NCBI RefSeq assembly: GCF_001941865.1 | Contig: NZ_CP016162.1 | Span: forward strand, 930,001-994,000 | From: Pseudomonas alcaliphila JAB1 | GTDB lineage: Bacteria; Pseudomonadota; Gammaproteobacteria; Pseudomonadales; Pseudomonadaceae | Length of the DNA: 64,000 nucleotides | Reading direction: 5' to 3' | Shown here: piece after piece, positions 55,204 to 64,000 of the stretch | Numbering within the stretch: the first letter of the stretch is position 1 | Layout of the letters: every line of letters starts with the position of its first letter | The notes under the pieces: model-generated | Seen by the model: the letters and a program-made list of their open reading frames with translations, nothing else | The model's database searches: none | What the model was told of the DNA's origin: nothing | Made by a program: the position numbers and the translations under genes

Positions 55204-55265
55204 TGTAGGAGCCAGCTCGCTGGCGAGCCGCGCCTGAAAGCATCGCCGGCAAGCCGGCTCCTACA
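55204..55265. repeat. Repeat TGTAGGAGCCAGC...GCCGGCTCCTACA between hisD and hisC
   Basis: Outer arms TGTAGGAGCC and GGCTCCTACA are perfect; inner arms GCTCGCTGGCGAGC and GCCGGCAAGCCGGC are themselves palindromic. It belongs to the same family as 25842-25895. Confidence 0.85.
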
Positions 55266-55302
55266 TCAAGCAGATCGAACCATTTCGAGGAGAGAAGGGC
55301 AG

Positions 55303-56355
55303 ATGAGCAAATTCTGGAGCCCTTTCGTCAAGGACCTGGTGCCTTACGTGCCGGGCGAGCAGCCCAAGCTGAGCAAGCTGGTCAAGCTCAATACCAACGA
55401 GAACCCCTACGGCCCGTCGCCCAAGGCCATCGCCGCCATGCAGGCCGAGGTGAATGACAACCTGCGCCTGTACCCGGATCCCAACGGCGACCGCCTGAAG
55501 CAGGCGGTGGCCGACTACTACGGCGTGAGCACCGCTCAGGTATTTGTCGGCAACGGCTCCGACGAGGTGCTGGCGCACGCTTTCCATGGCTTGTTCCAGC
55601 ATGAGGCGCCGCTGCTGTTCCCGGATATCAGCTACAGCTTCTATCCGGTCTATTGCGGCCTGTACGGCATCGATTACCAGCAGCTGGCGCTGGACGAGCA
55701 GTTCCAGATTCGCGTCGAGGACTATGCCCGGCCCAATGGCGGCATCATCTTCCCCAACCCCAATGCGCCGACCGGCTGCCTGCTGCCGCTCGAGGCCATC
55801 GAGCGTCTGCTGCAGAACAGCCCGGACAGCGTGGTGCTGGTAGACGAGGCGTATATCGACTTCGGCGGCCAGACGGCCATCGCTCTGGTCGACAAGTATC
55901 CGAACCTGCTGGTCACCCAGACCCTGTCCAAGTCGCGCTCTCTGGCAGGCTTGCGCGTAGGCATCGCGGTCGGTCATCCCGACCTGATCGAGGCGCTGGA
56001 GCGGATCAAGAACAGCTTCAACTCCTATCCGCTCGATCGCATGGCCATCGCGGGTGCTGCGGCGGCGTTCGAGGATCGCGCTTATTTCGAGAAAACCTGC
56101 CAGCAGGTGATCGAGAGCCGTGAGGCAGTTGTCGCCGGTCTACAGGGGCTGGGCTTCGAGGTGCTGCCTTCGGCGGCGAACTTCGTCTTCGCCCGTCATC
56201 CGGACAAGGATGCCGCGACTCTGGCAGCCGGGCTGCGTGAGCAGGGGGTAATCGTGCGTCACTTCAAGCAACAGCGCATCGCCCAGTTCCTGCGTATCAC
56301 CATCGGTACCCCGGAGCAGAACCAGGCCCTGCTGGACGCCCTGCAAGGTCTTTGA
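55303..56355 (+). CDS. hisC: Histidinol-phosphate aminotransferase HisC
   Basis: A 350-residue PLP-dependent fold-type I aminotransferase. [18 protein letters not shown] is the N-terminal substrate loop, [20 protein letters not shown] and [12 protein letters not shown] bind the cofactor phosphate region, and the PLP lysine is in [17 protein letters not shown] 55303 has GAGAAGGGCAG upstream. P. aeruginosa carries a second hisC elsewhere; this position after hisD corresponds to hisC1 (from memory). Terminator follows. Confidence 0.95.
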   Translation: MSKFWSPFVKDLVPYVPGEQPKLSKLVKLNTNENPYGPSPKAIAAMQAEVNDNLRLYPDPNGDRLKQAVADYYGVSTAQVFVGNGSDEVLAHAFHGLFQHEAPLLFPDISYSFYPVYCGLYGIDYQQLALDEQFQIRVEDYARPNGGIIFPNPNAPTGCLLPLEAIERLLQNSPDSVVLVDEAYIDFGGQTAIALVDKYPNLLVTQTLSKSRSLAGLRVGIAVGHPDLIEALERIKNSFNSYPLDRMAIAGAAAAFEDRAYFEKTCQQVIESREAVVAGLQGLGFEVLPSAANFVFARHPDKDAATLAAGLREQGVIVRHFKQQRIAQFLRITIGTPEQNQALLDALQGL

Positions 56356-56375
56356 TCCAGGCGGCTCCGAAGAGA

Positions 56376-56407
56376 GCCGGTGGCGCGTCAGCGTCACCGG
56401 CTTTTTT
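56376..56407 (+). terminator. Rho-independent terminator of hisC
   Basis: Stem GCCGGTG(GCGC)/(GCGT)CACCGGC followed by TTTTTT, starting 21 bases after the hisC stop. Confidence 0.92.
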
Positions 56408-56424
56408 CATGGCACAGAGGGGGA

Positions 56425-57144
56425 TTACTCGTGGTGCGGCTGGCCAAGGAAGGTCAGCGAGGTGAACAGGCCGCGGCTCTCGATATTCGGGTCGTTCTCC
56501 ACCGGTACGTAGACCGAGGCGCTGATGATGTTCAGTGCCTCGTTGCGCACCGTTACCTGGGCGCGGCCCTCGGCATCGGTTACCGCGCTGACCTGATGCG
56601 GTGCGCCGCGATAGTCGCCGACCAGCTCGACGCCTGCCATCGGCTTGCCGTCCACCAGCACGCGCACCGGCAGCGGCTTGCCGGGGCCGACCTTGAGCGG
56701 ATCGACTTGCGGAACGATGACCAGTTTCAGCGGCTCGAGGTCGGGCAGCTTGGCGCCCTCGCTGTAGATCGCCAGGCTGTACTTGTAGGTGTGCAGCGAT
56801 TGGGTCGAGTTCGTCACCTGGCTGCGGCCCTGGTTGATCCATTGGCCTTCCGGGGTCTTCGACCAGGCGCCATTGTCCAGGGCCACGCCGAGCACCGCGG
56901 GTTTCTTCAAGGGTTGCAGGCGGGCATGGTCAGACAGGCGTTCGACCGTCACCGGAATCATTCGACCTGCCGCGTCATAGGCCCAGGCGCCGCTGATCTT
57001 CTCCGCCTTGAAGGCATCGTCCTCGGCGCCATGGCCATAGACGACTTCGATATTGCCGCGGCGCTCTTCGGTCCAGAGACCGTGTGCGAGAGCGCTGCTG
57101 CTGGCGAACAGGCCGGCGAGAAGCAGGTAGGCAGGAATGCGCAT
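56425..57144 (-). CDS. DUF4198 periplasmic protein, probable metal-uptake accessory
   Basis: A 239-residue exported protein. Signal peptide MRIPAYLLLAGLFASSSALA would be cleaved before HGLWTEERRG, leaving an N-terminal His, a common metal ligand in this family (NikK-like proteins). The mature part is beta-rich with an Ig-like second half (KVGPGKPLPVRVLVDGKPMAGVELVGDYRG, SAVTDAEGRAQVTV), ending in PHHE. It is the second gene of a two-gene operon, 13 bases after the TonB-dependent receptor. A periplasmic metal-binding or transfer role is inference from family and context. Confidence 0.8.
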   Translation of the reverse strand: MRIPAYLLLAGLFASSSALAHGLWTEERRGNIEVVYGHGAEDDAFKAEKISGAWAYDAAGRMIPVTVERLSDHARLQPLKKPAVLGVALDNGAWSKTPEGQWINQGRSQVTNSTQSLHTYKYSLAIYSEGAKLPDLEPLKLVIVPQVDPLKVGPGKPLPVRVLVDGKPMAGVELVGDYRGAPHQVSAVTDAEGRAQVTVRNEALNIISASVYVPVENDPNIESRGLFTSLTFLGQPHHE

Positions 57145-57157
57145 GTGAATCTCCGAT

Positions 57158-59239
57158 TCAAAGGTTGAGGGTCAGGCTGACGCTGAGATTGCGAGGGTCG
57201 CCGGGCATTACCCAGACGTTGTTGAACGAGCGCTCGTAGTACTTGCGGTTGAACAGGTTGTTGAGGTTCAGGCCCAGGTTCAGGTCCTTGGTGGCTTGCC
57301 AGCGCGCCAGCAGATCGACCGTGGTATAGGCCGGCAGCTCGAAATCGCTGCCGGTCTGCCCGGAGCGATCGCCGACGTAATTGACTGCGGCACCGAGTTC
57401 CGAGCCCTGCAGCGAGCCACCCTGGAACTGGTAGACGCTCATCAAACTGGCGCTGTTGCGGGCGATGCCGAGCAGATCGCTGCCCTCGGGGATGCTGGTG
57501 TCCTTGGTCACCTCAGCGTCGATGTAGGCGTAGGCGCCAATCACCCGTAGGGCATCGGTGAGCTGGCCGCTGACCTGCAGGTCCAGGCCCTGGCTGCGCG
57601 CCTTGCCGGCGGCGATGCTGTCGCCGGGATTGTTCGGGTCGGCGGTCAGCACGTTTTCCTTGTCGATATGGAACAACGCCACGGTGGCGCCGAGGCGGCT
57701 GTCGAGCAGGTCGAGCTTGAGGCCGGTTTCGTAGCCGAGACCCTTCTCCGGTTTGAATACCTGACCCTGGGCGCCGATGGCATTGGGTTTGAACGACATC
57801 GAGGCATTGGTGAACACGCCGACCTCTGGCGTCAGCTGATAGAGCACACCCGCGCGCGGGGTGGCGACATCCTTGCTCTGCTCGTTGCTGACGCGGCTAC
57901 TGCGGTTCAGTGCGGTCTGCTCGAAACGCTCCAGACGCACGCCGAGCAGGCCGCTCCAGCGCTCGTTGAAACTGATCTGATCCTGCAGGTTGAGGGCGTA
58001 GCTTTCGGTGTGCTCGTGGAAGTCGTTGGGATTGACGATGGGTGGTTTCGGTTGCCCATAGATCGGGTTGTAGATGTCCTGGCCATAGCCCAGGCCGGTA
58101 ACGCTTTGTGGGTACTTCTGGCTGTTGCGATAGTTCTCGTACTCCAGCCCAAGCAGCGTCTGATGTTGCCAGCCGGCCAGCTCGAACTGCCCATGCAGCT
58201 CGGCCTGGGTGATGCTGTCGTTCCACTCGAAGCTGCGCTCGCGATAGAAGCGCGTGACCTGGTCGCCAATCAGGCGCGACGGCTCCGAGCTGTTGCCGTC
58301 CAGCGTGCCCTGGCTGTAATGGCTGGCCAGGCGCAGCTTCCAGGCATCGTTCAGATAATGCTCGAGGCTGACTTGCAGCAGCTGATTGTCGTTGCGGATC
58401 TTGCCGTCGTTGGGCTCGCCGAGAAAGGTCGAGCGCTTGACCGCGCCCATCTTGCCGTCGACGGCGGGAATGCCACGGTCGAACACCGAGTCGGTGCGCG
58501 AGAACTCGCTGTCGATCATCAGCAGGGTATCGGGCGACAGCTGCCAGCTGAAGGTCGGGTTGATGATCTGTCGCTGGTTGCCGACGTGATCGCGAAAGCT
58601 GCCGTTGTCTTCGACTGCCAGGTTGACCCGCGAAAGCAGGGTGCCGTCCTCGTTCAGCGGCGTATTGACGTCGAGGCTGCTGCGGTAGCGATCCCAGCGT
58701 CCGGCGCTGGCCTTGAACTGGGTGAAGGGCTCCAGTTGTGGGCGCTTGGTGACGATGTTGACCAGCCCGCCTGGATCGCCGCGGCCGTACAGGGCTGCCG
58801 CCGGCCCCTTGAGCACTTCCAGGCGCTCGATGGCCGCTGCGTCCGGCGAGCTGTAGCTGCCGCGGTTGATGGCAAAACCATTGCGGTACAGCTCGCTGGT
58901 GGTGAAGCCGCGCACGCTGTAGTTGAGGAAGGTCAGGCCGCCGAAGTTGTTCTGCCGCGAGACGCCGCCAGCGAAATCCAGGGCGCGGTCGATACGGCTA
59001 CTGCCGAGATCGTCCAGCACCTGGGCGGGGACCACGCTGATGGCCTGGGGAATTTCGCTGATCGGTGTGTCGGTGCGGGTGGCGCTGGATGAGCGTTTGG
59101 CACGGTAGCCCTGCACCGGCCCATCGGCTTGTTCGCTGGGGGCGCTGATGATGCTGTCAGCCAGTTGGGCCGGAGATTCGGCGGCAAGAGCGCAGGGTGT
59201 TAACAGGCTGCCGGCAAGCAAGGCGGTAGTGACGCGCAA
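57158..59239 (-). CDS. TonB-dependent siderophore-type outer-membrane receptor
   Basis: A 693-residue 22-strand outer-membrane transporter. Signal peptide MRVTTALLAGSLLTPCALAAES, then the plug (ATRTDTPISEIPQAISVVPAQVLDDLGSSRIDRALDFAGGVSRQN ... AIERLEVLKGPAAALYGRGDPGGLVNIVTKRP). The barrel ends with DLNLGLNLNNLFNRKYYERSFNNVWVMPGDPRNLSVSLTLNL. No N-terminal signalling domain, so no surface-signalling sigma system is expected. It starts with TTG, supported by GGAGA eight bases upstream and by the signal peptide. The FecA/FpvA-like pattern suggests a ferric siderophore, but another metal chelate is possible given the DUF4198 partner. Confidence 0.9.
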   Translation of the reverse strand: MRVTTALLAGSLLTPCALAAESPAQLADSIISAPSEQADGPVQGYRAKRSSSATRTDTPISEIPQAISVVPAQVLDDLGSSRIDRALDFAGGVSRQNNFGGLTFLNYSVRGFTTSELYRNGFAINRGSYSSPDAAAIERLEVLKGPAAALYGRGDPGGLVNIVTKRPQLEPFTQFKASAGRWDRYRSSLDVNTPLNEDGTLLSRVNLAVEDNGSFRDHVGNQRQIINPTFSWQLSPDTLLMIDSEFSRTDSVFDRGIPAVDGKMGAVKRSTFLGEPNDGKIRNDNQLLQVSLEHYLNDAWKLRLASHYSQGTLDGNSSEPSRLIGDQVTRFYRERSFEWNDSITQAELHGQFELAGWQHQTLLGLEYENYRNSQKYPQSVTGLGYGQDIYNPIYGQPKPPIVNPNDFHEHTESYALNLQDQISFNERWSGLLGVRLERFEQTALNRSSRVSNEQSKDVATPRAGVLYQLTPEVGVFTNASMSFKPNAIGAQGQVFKPEKGLGYETGLKLDLLDSRLGATVALFHIDKENVLTADPNNPGDSIAAGKARSQGLDLQVSGQLTDALRVIGAYAYIDAEVTKDTSIPEGSDLLGIARNSASLMSVYQFQGGSLQGSELGAAVNYVGDRSGQTGSDFELPAYTTVDLLARWQATKDLNLGLNLNNLFNRKYYERSFNNVWVMPGDPRNLSVSLTLNL

Positions 59240-59264
59240 GGGGGAAGTCTCCGGATGATTGTGA

Positions 59265-59293
59265 TTAATGTAATAACATTACAATAAACTCAA
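59265..59293 (-). promoter_or_regulatory. Predicted receptor promoter with metalloregulator-like palindrome
   Basis: On the minus strand TTGAGT (59293-59288) and CATTAA (59270-59265) are 17 bases apart. The spacer contains TGTAAT-AAC-ATTACA (59269-59283), a perfect 6-3-6 palindrome in AT-rich sequence unlike its surroundings. I count about 10 of 19 matches to the classical Fur box; a Zur-like or other Fur-superfamily site fits equally well. Repression by a metal-sensing regulator is likely but not proven. Confidence 0.55.
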
Positions 59294-59327
59294 TCGAGAA
59301 AAGTTCCCACTTGAAATTGTTCGCCGA

Positions 59328-60470
59328 TCAGTTGCCGTTAACGGGGGGGCGAATACCTATCTCGGCGGTCAGCTGCAGCGGTTTGCCGTTGCGCAACACG
59401 TCGATGTGGATCTTGTCGCCTGGTTTGGTACGCGCGACCTGATTCATCGAGCGGCGACCGTCGCTGGCCGGCTCGCCATCGATGCTGAGAATCAGGTCGC
59501 CAGGCTGCAGGCCGGCTTTCTGCGCCGGGCCGTCGCGATAGACACCGGCGACGACGATGCCGGGGCGGCCATCGAGGCCGAAGGACTCGGCCAGCTCTGG
59601 CGTCAGTGGTTGCACCTCGACACCGAGATAGCCGCGAATCACCTTGCCGTGTTCGATGATCGCCTGCATCACTTCCATGGCCAGTTTCACCGGGATGGCG
59701 AAGCCGATGCCCTGCGAGCCGCCGGACTTGGAAAAGATCGCCGTGTTGATGCCCACCAGGTTGCCGTGCGCATCGACCAGCGCGCCGCCGGAGTTGCCCG
59801 GGTTGATCGCCGCATCGGTCTGGATGAAGTCTTCGTAGGTGTTGAGGCCCAGCTGGTTGCGCCCGGTGGCGCTGATGATACCCATGGTCACGGTCTGGCC
59901 GACGCCGAAAGGGTTGCCGATGGCCAGGGTCACATCGCCGATGCGAATGCTGTCGGAGCGCCCCAGGGTGATCGCCGGGAGATTGGGCAGGTCGATCTTC
60001 AATACGGCCAGGTCGGTTTCCGGGTCGCTGCCGATCACCCGTGCCAGGGTTTCGCGGCCGTCCTTGAGGGCGACGACGATCTGGTCGGCGCCGCTGACCA
60101 CGTGATTGTTGGTCAGCAGATAGCCTTCACGGCTCAACAGTACGGCCGAGCCGAGGCTCGACTCCATGCGCTGCTGACGTGGCAGGTTGTCGCCGAAGAA
60201 ACGGCGGAAGGTCGGATCTTCGAACAGCGGATGAGTCGGTTTGCTCACCAGTTTGGTGGTGTACAGGTTGGCCACTGCTGGCGATGCGGTATCGACTGCC
60301 TCGGAGTAGGACACCGGGCCTTCCTGCAGGCGGCTGTAGAGCGGTGCCTGTACCAGCTGCACGTCCTGGCGTGGCAAGCCGACCCACTCCGGGTAGCGCT
60401 GGATCAGCAGCAGTGCGAACAACACACCGACCAGCAGGGGCCAACCGAGAAAACGCAGTGCCTGGGGCAT
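59328..60470 (-). CDS. algW: DegS-like periplasmic serine protease AlgW
   Basis: A 380-residue membrane-anchored HtrA-family protease that senses misfolded outer-membrane proteins and cleaves MucA, releasing AlgU. One N-terminal helix (FLGWPLLVGVLFALLLIQ) is followed by a trypsin-like domain with His (LTNNHVVSG), Asp (TDLAVLKIDLP) and Ser (INPGNSGGAL). One PDZ domain follows (GYLGVEVQPLTPELAESFGLDGRPGIVVAGVYRDGPAQKAGLQPGDLILSIDG). A single PDZ and the anchor distinguish it from MucD. ATG 60470 has AGGAT upstream; it is divergent from nif3. Confidence 0.94.
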   Translation of the reverse strand: MPQALRFLGWPLLVGVLFALLLIQRYPEWVGLPRQDVQLVQAPLYSRLQEGPVSYSEAVDTASPAVANLYTTKLVSKPTHPLFEDPTFRRFFGDNLPRQQRMESSLGSAVLLSREGYLLTNNHVVSGADQIVVALKDGRETLARVIGSDPETDLAVLKIDLPNLPAITLGRSDSIRIGDVTLAIGNPFGVGQTVTMGIISATGRNQLGLNTYEDFIQTDAAINPGNSGGALVDAHGNLVGINTAIFSKSGGSQGIGFAIPVKLAMEVMQAIIEHGKVIRGYLGVEVQPLTPELAESFGLDGRPGIVVAGVYRDGPAQKAGLQPGDLILSIDGEPASDGRRSMNQVARTKPGDKIHIDVLRNGKPLQLTAEIGIRPPVNGN

Positions 60471-60580
60471 CGAGACAATCCTGAGGGTTGCGGGGGCCAA
60501 ATCCGGCCCTTAAGGTGGCGCATTATAGTGAGGCGCTCGCCAATTAGGCAGCGGCCCGCAACAGCTTGTGAGGAATCTTC

Positions 60581-61339
60581 ATGGCCATTGCCCTGTCCAC
60601 GCTAGTGGAAGAAGCAGATGCTTTTCTGAACGCGTCACGCATCAGCGATTACTGCCCTAACGGGCTGCAGGTCGAGGGGCGTCCGCAGGTCAGTCGTATC
60701 GTCAGCGGCGTCACCGCCAGCCAGGCTCTGATCGAAGCCGCCATCGACGCCGAGGCCGATGTGCTGCTGGTGCATCACGGCTATTTCTGGAAGGGTGAAA
60801 ACCCCTGCGTCACCGGCATGAAACAGCGTCGTCTGAAAGCGTTGCTGGCTCATGACATCAGCTTGCTGGCCTATCACCTGCCGCTCGACGTTCATCCCGA
60901 AGTGGGCAATAACGTGCAGCTCGCTCGGCAGTTAGGCATCGTCGTCGAGGGCCCGCTGGAGCCGGAAAATCCGCGCACCGTTGGTCTCGTTGGCTCGCTG
61001 GAGGAGCCGATGAGCGCGGCCGACTTCGCCCGGCACGTGCAGCAAGCGCTGGGGCGTGAGCCGCTGCTGGTCGAGGGCGACGGGCTGATCCGGCGCGTCG
61101 GCTGGTGCACGGGTGGCGGGCAGGGCTATATCGACCAGGCGATTGCTGCCGGTGTCGACCTTTACCTGACCGGCGAAGCCTCCGAGCAGACTTTCCACAG
61201 CGCACGTGAGAATGGCGTGAGCTTCATCGCTGCCGGCCATCACGCCACCGAGCGCTACGGCGTGCAGGCGCTGGGGGATTATCTGGCGCGGCGTTTCGCC
61301 CTCGAACACCTGTTCATCGACTGCCCCAACCCGATCTGA
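60581..61339 (+). CDS. Nif3-like dinuclear metal-centre protein (YbgI family)
   Basis: A 252-residue hexameric ring protein with a di-metal site; sometimes annotated as GTP cyclohydrolase I type 2-like. Metal-ligand motifs VLLVHHGYFWKGE, LLAYHLPLDVHPEVGNN and ISFIAAGHHATERYG are intact. Biological function is not settled. It is in the conserved position between algW and cysD in pseudomonads. Confidence 0.92.
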   Translation: MAIALSTLVEEADAFLNASRISDYCPNGLQVEGRPQVSRIVSGVTASQALIEAAIDAEADVLLVHHGYFWKGENPCVTGMKQRRLKALLAHDISLLAYHLPLDVHPEVGNNVQLARQLGIVVEGPLEPENPRTVGLVGSLEEPMSAADFARHVQQALGREPLLVEGDGLIRRVGWCTGGGQGYIDQAIAAGVDLYLTGEASEQTFHSARENGVSFIAAGHHATERYGVQALGDYLARRFALEHLFIDCPNPI

Positions 61340-61471
61340 ATCACCCGCACGGGCAGGCATAACGCTAGATCGTTTCGGTCTAACCGGCGTCCTGAGTATA
61401 AGCAGACGCTGTGATAGAGTGCGCGCTCGTCCACGGCCCGCCGGCCCCATAACAGCAATCCGTGAGTAGCC

Positions 61472-62389
61472 ATGCTCGACAAATTGACCCATCTGAAGCA
61501 GCTGGAGGCGGAAAGCATCCACATCATTCGTGAAGTGGCCGCCGAATTCGACAACCCGGTGATGCTCTATTCCATCGGCAAGGATTCAGCCGTGATGCTG
61601 CACCTGGCCCGCAAGGCGTTCTTCCCTGGCAAGTTGCCGTTCCCGGTGCTGCACGTCGATACCCGCTGGAAGTTCCAGGAGATGTATCGCTTTCGCGAGA
61701 AGATGGTCAGTGAATATGGCCTGGAACTGCTGACCCACATCAACCCCGATGGTGTGGCGCAGGACATGAACCCCTTCACCTACGGTAGTGCCAAGCACAC
61801 CGACGTGATGAAGACCGAAGGCCTCAAGCAGGCGCTGGACAAGTACGGTTTCGACGCCGCCTTCGGTGGCGCGCGCCGCGACGAAGAGAAGTCGCGCGCC
61901 AAGGAGCGCGTGTATTCCTTCCGCGACAGCAAGCACCGCTGGGACCCGAAGAACCAGCGTCCGGAGCTGTGGAACGTCTACAACGGCAAGGTCAAGAAGG
62001 GCGAGTCGATCCGCGTCTTCCCGCTGTCGAACTGGACCGAGCTGGACATCTGGCAATACATCTACCTGGAGCAGATCCCGATCGTGCCGCTGTACTTCGC
62101 TGCCGAGCGCGAAGTGATCGAGAAGAACGGCACGCTGATCATGATCGACGACGAGCGCATCCTCGAGCACCTGTCCGATGAAGAGAAGGCGCGCATCACC
62201 AAGAAGATGGTGCGTTTCCGTACCCTCGGCTGCTACCCGCTGACCGGCGCGGTGGAGTCCACGGCGCTGACCCTGCCTGAAATCATCCAGGAGATGCTCC
62301 TGACCCGTACTTCCGAGCGCCAGGGCCGCGTGATCGATCACGATGCCGCCGGGTCGATGGAAGAAAAGAAACGTCAGGGCTATTTCTGA
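61472..62389 (+). CDS. cysD: Sulfate adenylyltransferase small subunit CysD
   Basis: A 305-residue ATP-sulfurylase catalytic subunit making adenosine 5'-phosphosulfate from sulfate and ATP. PP-loop motif [21 protein letters not shown]; the family blocks [24 protein letters not shown] and [29 protein letters not shown] are complete. It works with the GTPase subunit encoded 12 bases downstream. The upstream 132 bases hold its promoter, with no clear operator recognised. Confidence 0.96.
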   Translation: MLDKLTHLKQLEAESIHIIREVAAEFDNPVMLYSIGKDSAVMLHLARKAFFPGKLPFPVLHVDTRWKFQEMYRFREKMVSEYGLELLTHINPDGVAQDMNPFTYGSAKHTDVMKTEGLKQALDKYGFDAAFGGARRDEEKSRAKERVYSFRDSKHRWDPKNQRPELWNVYNGKVKKGESIRVFPLSNWTELDIWQYIYLEQIPIVPLYFAAEREVIEKNGTLIMIDDERILEHLSDEEKARITKKMVRFRTLGCYPLTGAVESTALTLPEIIQEMLLTRTSERQGRVIDHDAAGSMEEKKRQGYF

Positions 62390-62401
62390 GGATCGCGCAC
62401 C

Positions 62402-64000
62402 ATGAGTCACCAATCCGATTTGATCGGCCAGGACATTCTCGCTTACCTGGCCCAGCACGAGCGCAAGGAACTGCTGCGCTTTCTTACCTGCGGCAACGTC
62501 GACGACGGCAAGAGCACCCTGATCGGCCGTCTGCTGCACGACTCCAAGATGATCTACGAGGATCACCTGGAAGCCATCACCAAGGATTCGAAGAAAGTCG
62601 GCACCACCGGCGATGACATCGACCTGGCACTGCTGGTCGACGGCCTGCAGGCCGAGCGCGAGCAGGGCATCACCATCGATGTGGCCTACCGCTATTTCTC
62701 CACCGCCAAGCGTAAGTTCATCATCGCCGACACCCCCGGCCATGAGCAGTACACGCGCAACATGGCCACCGGCGCTTCGACCTGCGACCTGGCGATCATC
62801 CTGATCGATGCCCGCTACGGCGTGCAGACCCAGACCAAGCGCCATAGCTTCATCGCCTCCCTGTTGGGCATCAAGCACATCGTCGTCGCCGTCAACAAGA
62901 TGGATCTGAAGGACTTCGATCAAGGTGTGTTCGAGCAGATCAAGGCCGACTACCTGGCCTTCGCCGAGAAGATCAACCTGCGTCCGACCACCCTCGAGTT
63001 CGTGCCGATGTCGGCGCTCAAGGGCGACAACGTGGTCAACAGGTCCGAGCGCTCGCCCTGGTACACCGGCCAGTCGCTGATGGAAATTCTCGAGACCGTC
63101 GAGGTCGCTGGCGACCGCAATTTCGATGACCTGCGCTTCCCGGTGCAGTACGTCAACCGTCCGAACCTGAACTTCCGCGGTTTCGCCGGCACCCTGGCCA
63201 GCGGCGTCGTGCGCAAGGGCGACGAGGTCATGGCGCTGCCTTCGGGCAAGACCAGCAAGGTCAAGTCCATCGTCACCTTCGAGGGCGAACTGGAACATGC
63301 CGGCCCGGGCCAGGCCATTACCCTGACCCTGGAAGACGAGATCGACGTGTCGCGCGGCGACATGCTGGTGCATGCCGACAACCGTCCGCAGGTCACCGAC
63401 AGCTTCGAGGCCATGCTGGTATGGATGGGCGAAGAGCCGATGCTGCCGGGCAAGAAGTACGACATCAAACGTGCGACCAGCTACGTGCCAGGCTCGATCC
63501 CGAGTATCGTGCATCGTGTCGACGTGAATACCCTGGAGCAGGGCGCGGCCAGCGAGTTGAGGCTCAACGAAATCGGCCGGGTCAAGGTGGCGCTGGATGC
63601 GCCGATCGCCCTGGATGGTTACGAGTACAACCGCACCACCGGCGCCTTTATCATCATCGATCGCCTGACCAACGGCACCGTCGGTGCCGGCATGATCATC
63701 GCCGACCCGGTCGCCCATGGCGGCGGTCAGCATGGCCGCCTGGCCCATGTGTCGACCGAGGAGCGTGCTTCGCGCTTCGGTCAGCAGCCGGCCACCGTGT
63801 TGTTCAGTGGTCTGTCTGGCGCGGGCAAGAGCACCCTGGCCTACGCCGTGGAGCGCAAGCTGTTCGACATGGGCCGTGCCGTGTACGTGCTTGATGGCCA
63901 GAACCTGCGCCATGACCTGAACAAGGGCCTGCCGCAGGATCGCGCCGGCCGCGCCGAGAACTGGCGCCGCGCCGCCCATGTGGCGCGTCAGTTCAACGAG
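62402..64000 (+). CDS. cysN: CysNC: sulfate adenylyltransferase GTPase fused to APS kinase (3' end outside window)
   Basis: The frame is open to the last base, giving at least 533 residues. The N-terminal CysN GTPase has [15 protein letters not shown] (G1), [17 protein letters not shown] (G3) and VNKMD (G4), with EF-Tu-like beta-barrels to about residue 440. The C-terminal CysC domain begins near [46 protein letters not shown], whose Walker [10 protein letters not shown] is the APS kinase P-loop. It is therefore a bifunctional fusion, as in P. aeruginosa, producing PAPS. Roughly the last 100 residues are cut off. Confidence 0.95.
   Translation, partial: MSHQSDLIGQDILAYLAQHERKELLRFLTCGNVDDGKSTLIGRLLHDSKMIYEDHLEAITKDSKKVGTTGDDIDLALLVDGLQAEREQGITIDVAYRYFSTAKRKFIIADTPGHEQYTRNMATGASTCDLAIILIDARYGVQTQTKRHSFIASLLGIKHIVVAVNKMDLKDFDQGVFEQIKADYLAFAEKINLRPTTLEFVPMSALKGDNVVNRSERSPWYTGQSLMEILETVEVAGDRNFDDLRFPVQYVNRPNLNFRGFAGTLASGVVRKGDEVMALPSGKTSKVKSIVTFEGELEHAGPGQAITLTLEDEIDVSRGDMLVHADNRPQVTDSFEAMLVWMGEEPMLPGKKYDIKRATSYVPGSIPSIVHRVDVNTLEQGAASELRLNEIGRVKVALDAPIALDGYEYNRTTGAFIIIDRLTNGTVGAGMIIADPVAHGGGQHGRLAHVSTEERASRFGQQPATVLFSGLSGAGKSTLAYAVERKLFDMGRAVYVLDGQNLRHDLNKGLPQDRAGRAENWRRAAHVARQFNE

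Noticed and set aside
61586..63979. A frame of about 797 codons antisense to cysD and cysNC
   Set aside because: Same codon-mirroring artefact; both plus-strand genes are intact, conserved and carry clear motifs, and the antisense protein has no domain or signal.

Overview
This is a high-GC gammaproteobacterial chromosome segment and almost certainly a Pseudomonas. The evidence is the run roxSR, gatCAB, mreBCD-maf-rng-yhdP, tldD/pmbA, ptsO-rapZ-ptsN-hpf-rpoN-lptBAC-kdsCD, mlaFEDCB-ibaG-murA-hisGDC, algW, nif3, cysD-cysNC. From memory this matches the P. aeruginosa PA4442-PA4506 neighbourhood. Several families of Pseudomonas-type palindromic repeats fill the gaps. The exact species cannot be fixed from sequence alone; a P. 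mendocina/P. oleovorans-like member is my guess. No rRNA, tRNA, CRISPR array or prophage was seen.

Layout. 1-6.4 kb: a Bcr/CflA exporter (cut by the window edge), a zinc metallopeptidase, a DUF411 protein, a small membrane protein, trmA, a purine-type NCS2 permease and a DJ-1 family gene. 6.45-7.79 kb: palindromic repeats carrying an intact IS110-family element. 7.8-10.2 kb: ada, and divergently a protein with a degenerate receiver and a degenerate HD-GYP domain. 10.3-17.8 kb: a six-gene dipeptide ABC operon on the minus strand (dppA, a second binding protein, dppB, C, D, F) with repeats between genes. 18-20.9 kb: a SIMPL-domain protein and the RoxS/RoxR redox two-component pair. 21-24.3 kb: an AEC transporter, a carboxymuconolactone decarboxylase-like protein, a CaCA antiporter and an RlpA-like lipoprotein. 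24.3-27.7 kb: gatCAB. 27.9-41 kb: mreBCD, maf, rng, yhdP, a Nit amidohydrolase, tldD, yjgA and pmbA. 41-48 kb (minus): nitrogen PTS, sigma-54 and the LPS transport/Kdo genes. 48.2-56.4 kb: the Mla lipid transport operon, ibaG, murA and hisGDC. 56.4-59.3 kb: a DUF4198 protein plus TonB-dependent receptor, inserted between hisC and algW. 59.3-64 kb: algW, nif3, cysD and cysNC (cut by the window edge).

Functionally most of the window is cell-envelope core: cell shape (Mre), peptidoglycan (MurA), LPS (Kds/Lpt), outer-membrane lipid asymmetry (Mla), envelope stress (AlgW), interleaved with nitrogen-PTS/RpoN regulation, tRNA amidation, histidine synthesis and sulfate activation.

The most striking observation is that the 5' non-coding end of the IS110 element can be read as a bridge RNA. 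It folds into a 5' hairpin and two stem-enclosed loops. The first loop carries guides for the sequence now split on either side of the element (ACCCACC-CT-ACG). The second carries guides for the element's own ends (ACGGTAT-CT-TGT). The target is the terminus of a chromosomal palindromic repeat that also occurs, unoccupied, elsewhere in this window. A second new-looking item is a pair of about 150-bp MITE-like elements in opposite orientation, one of which supplies the stop codon of the upstream gene.
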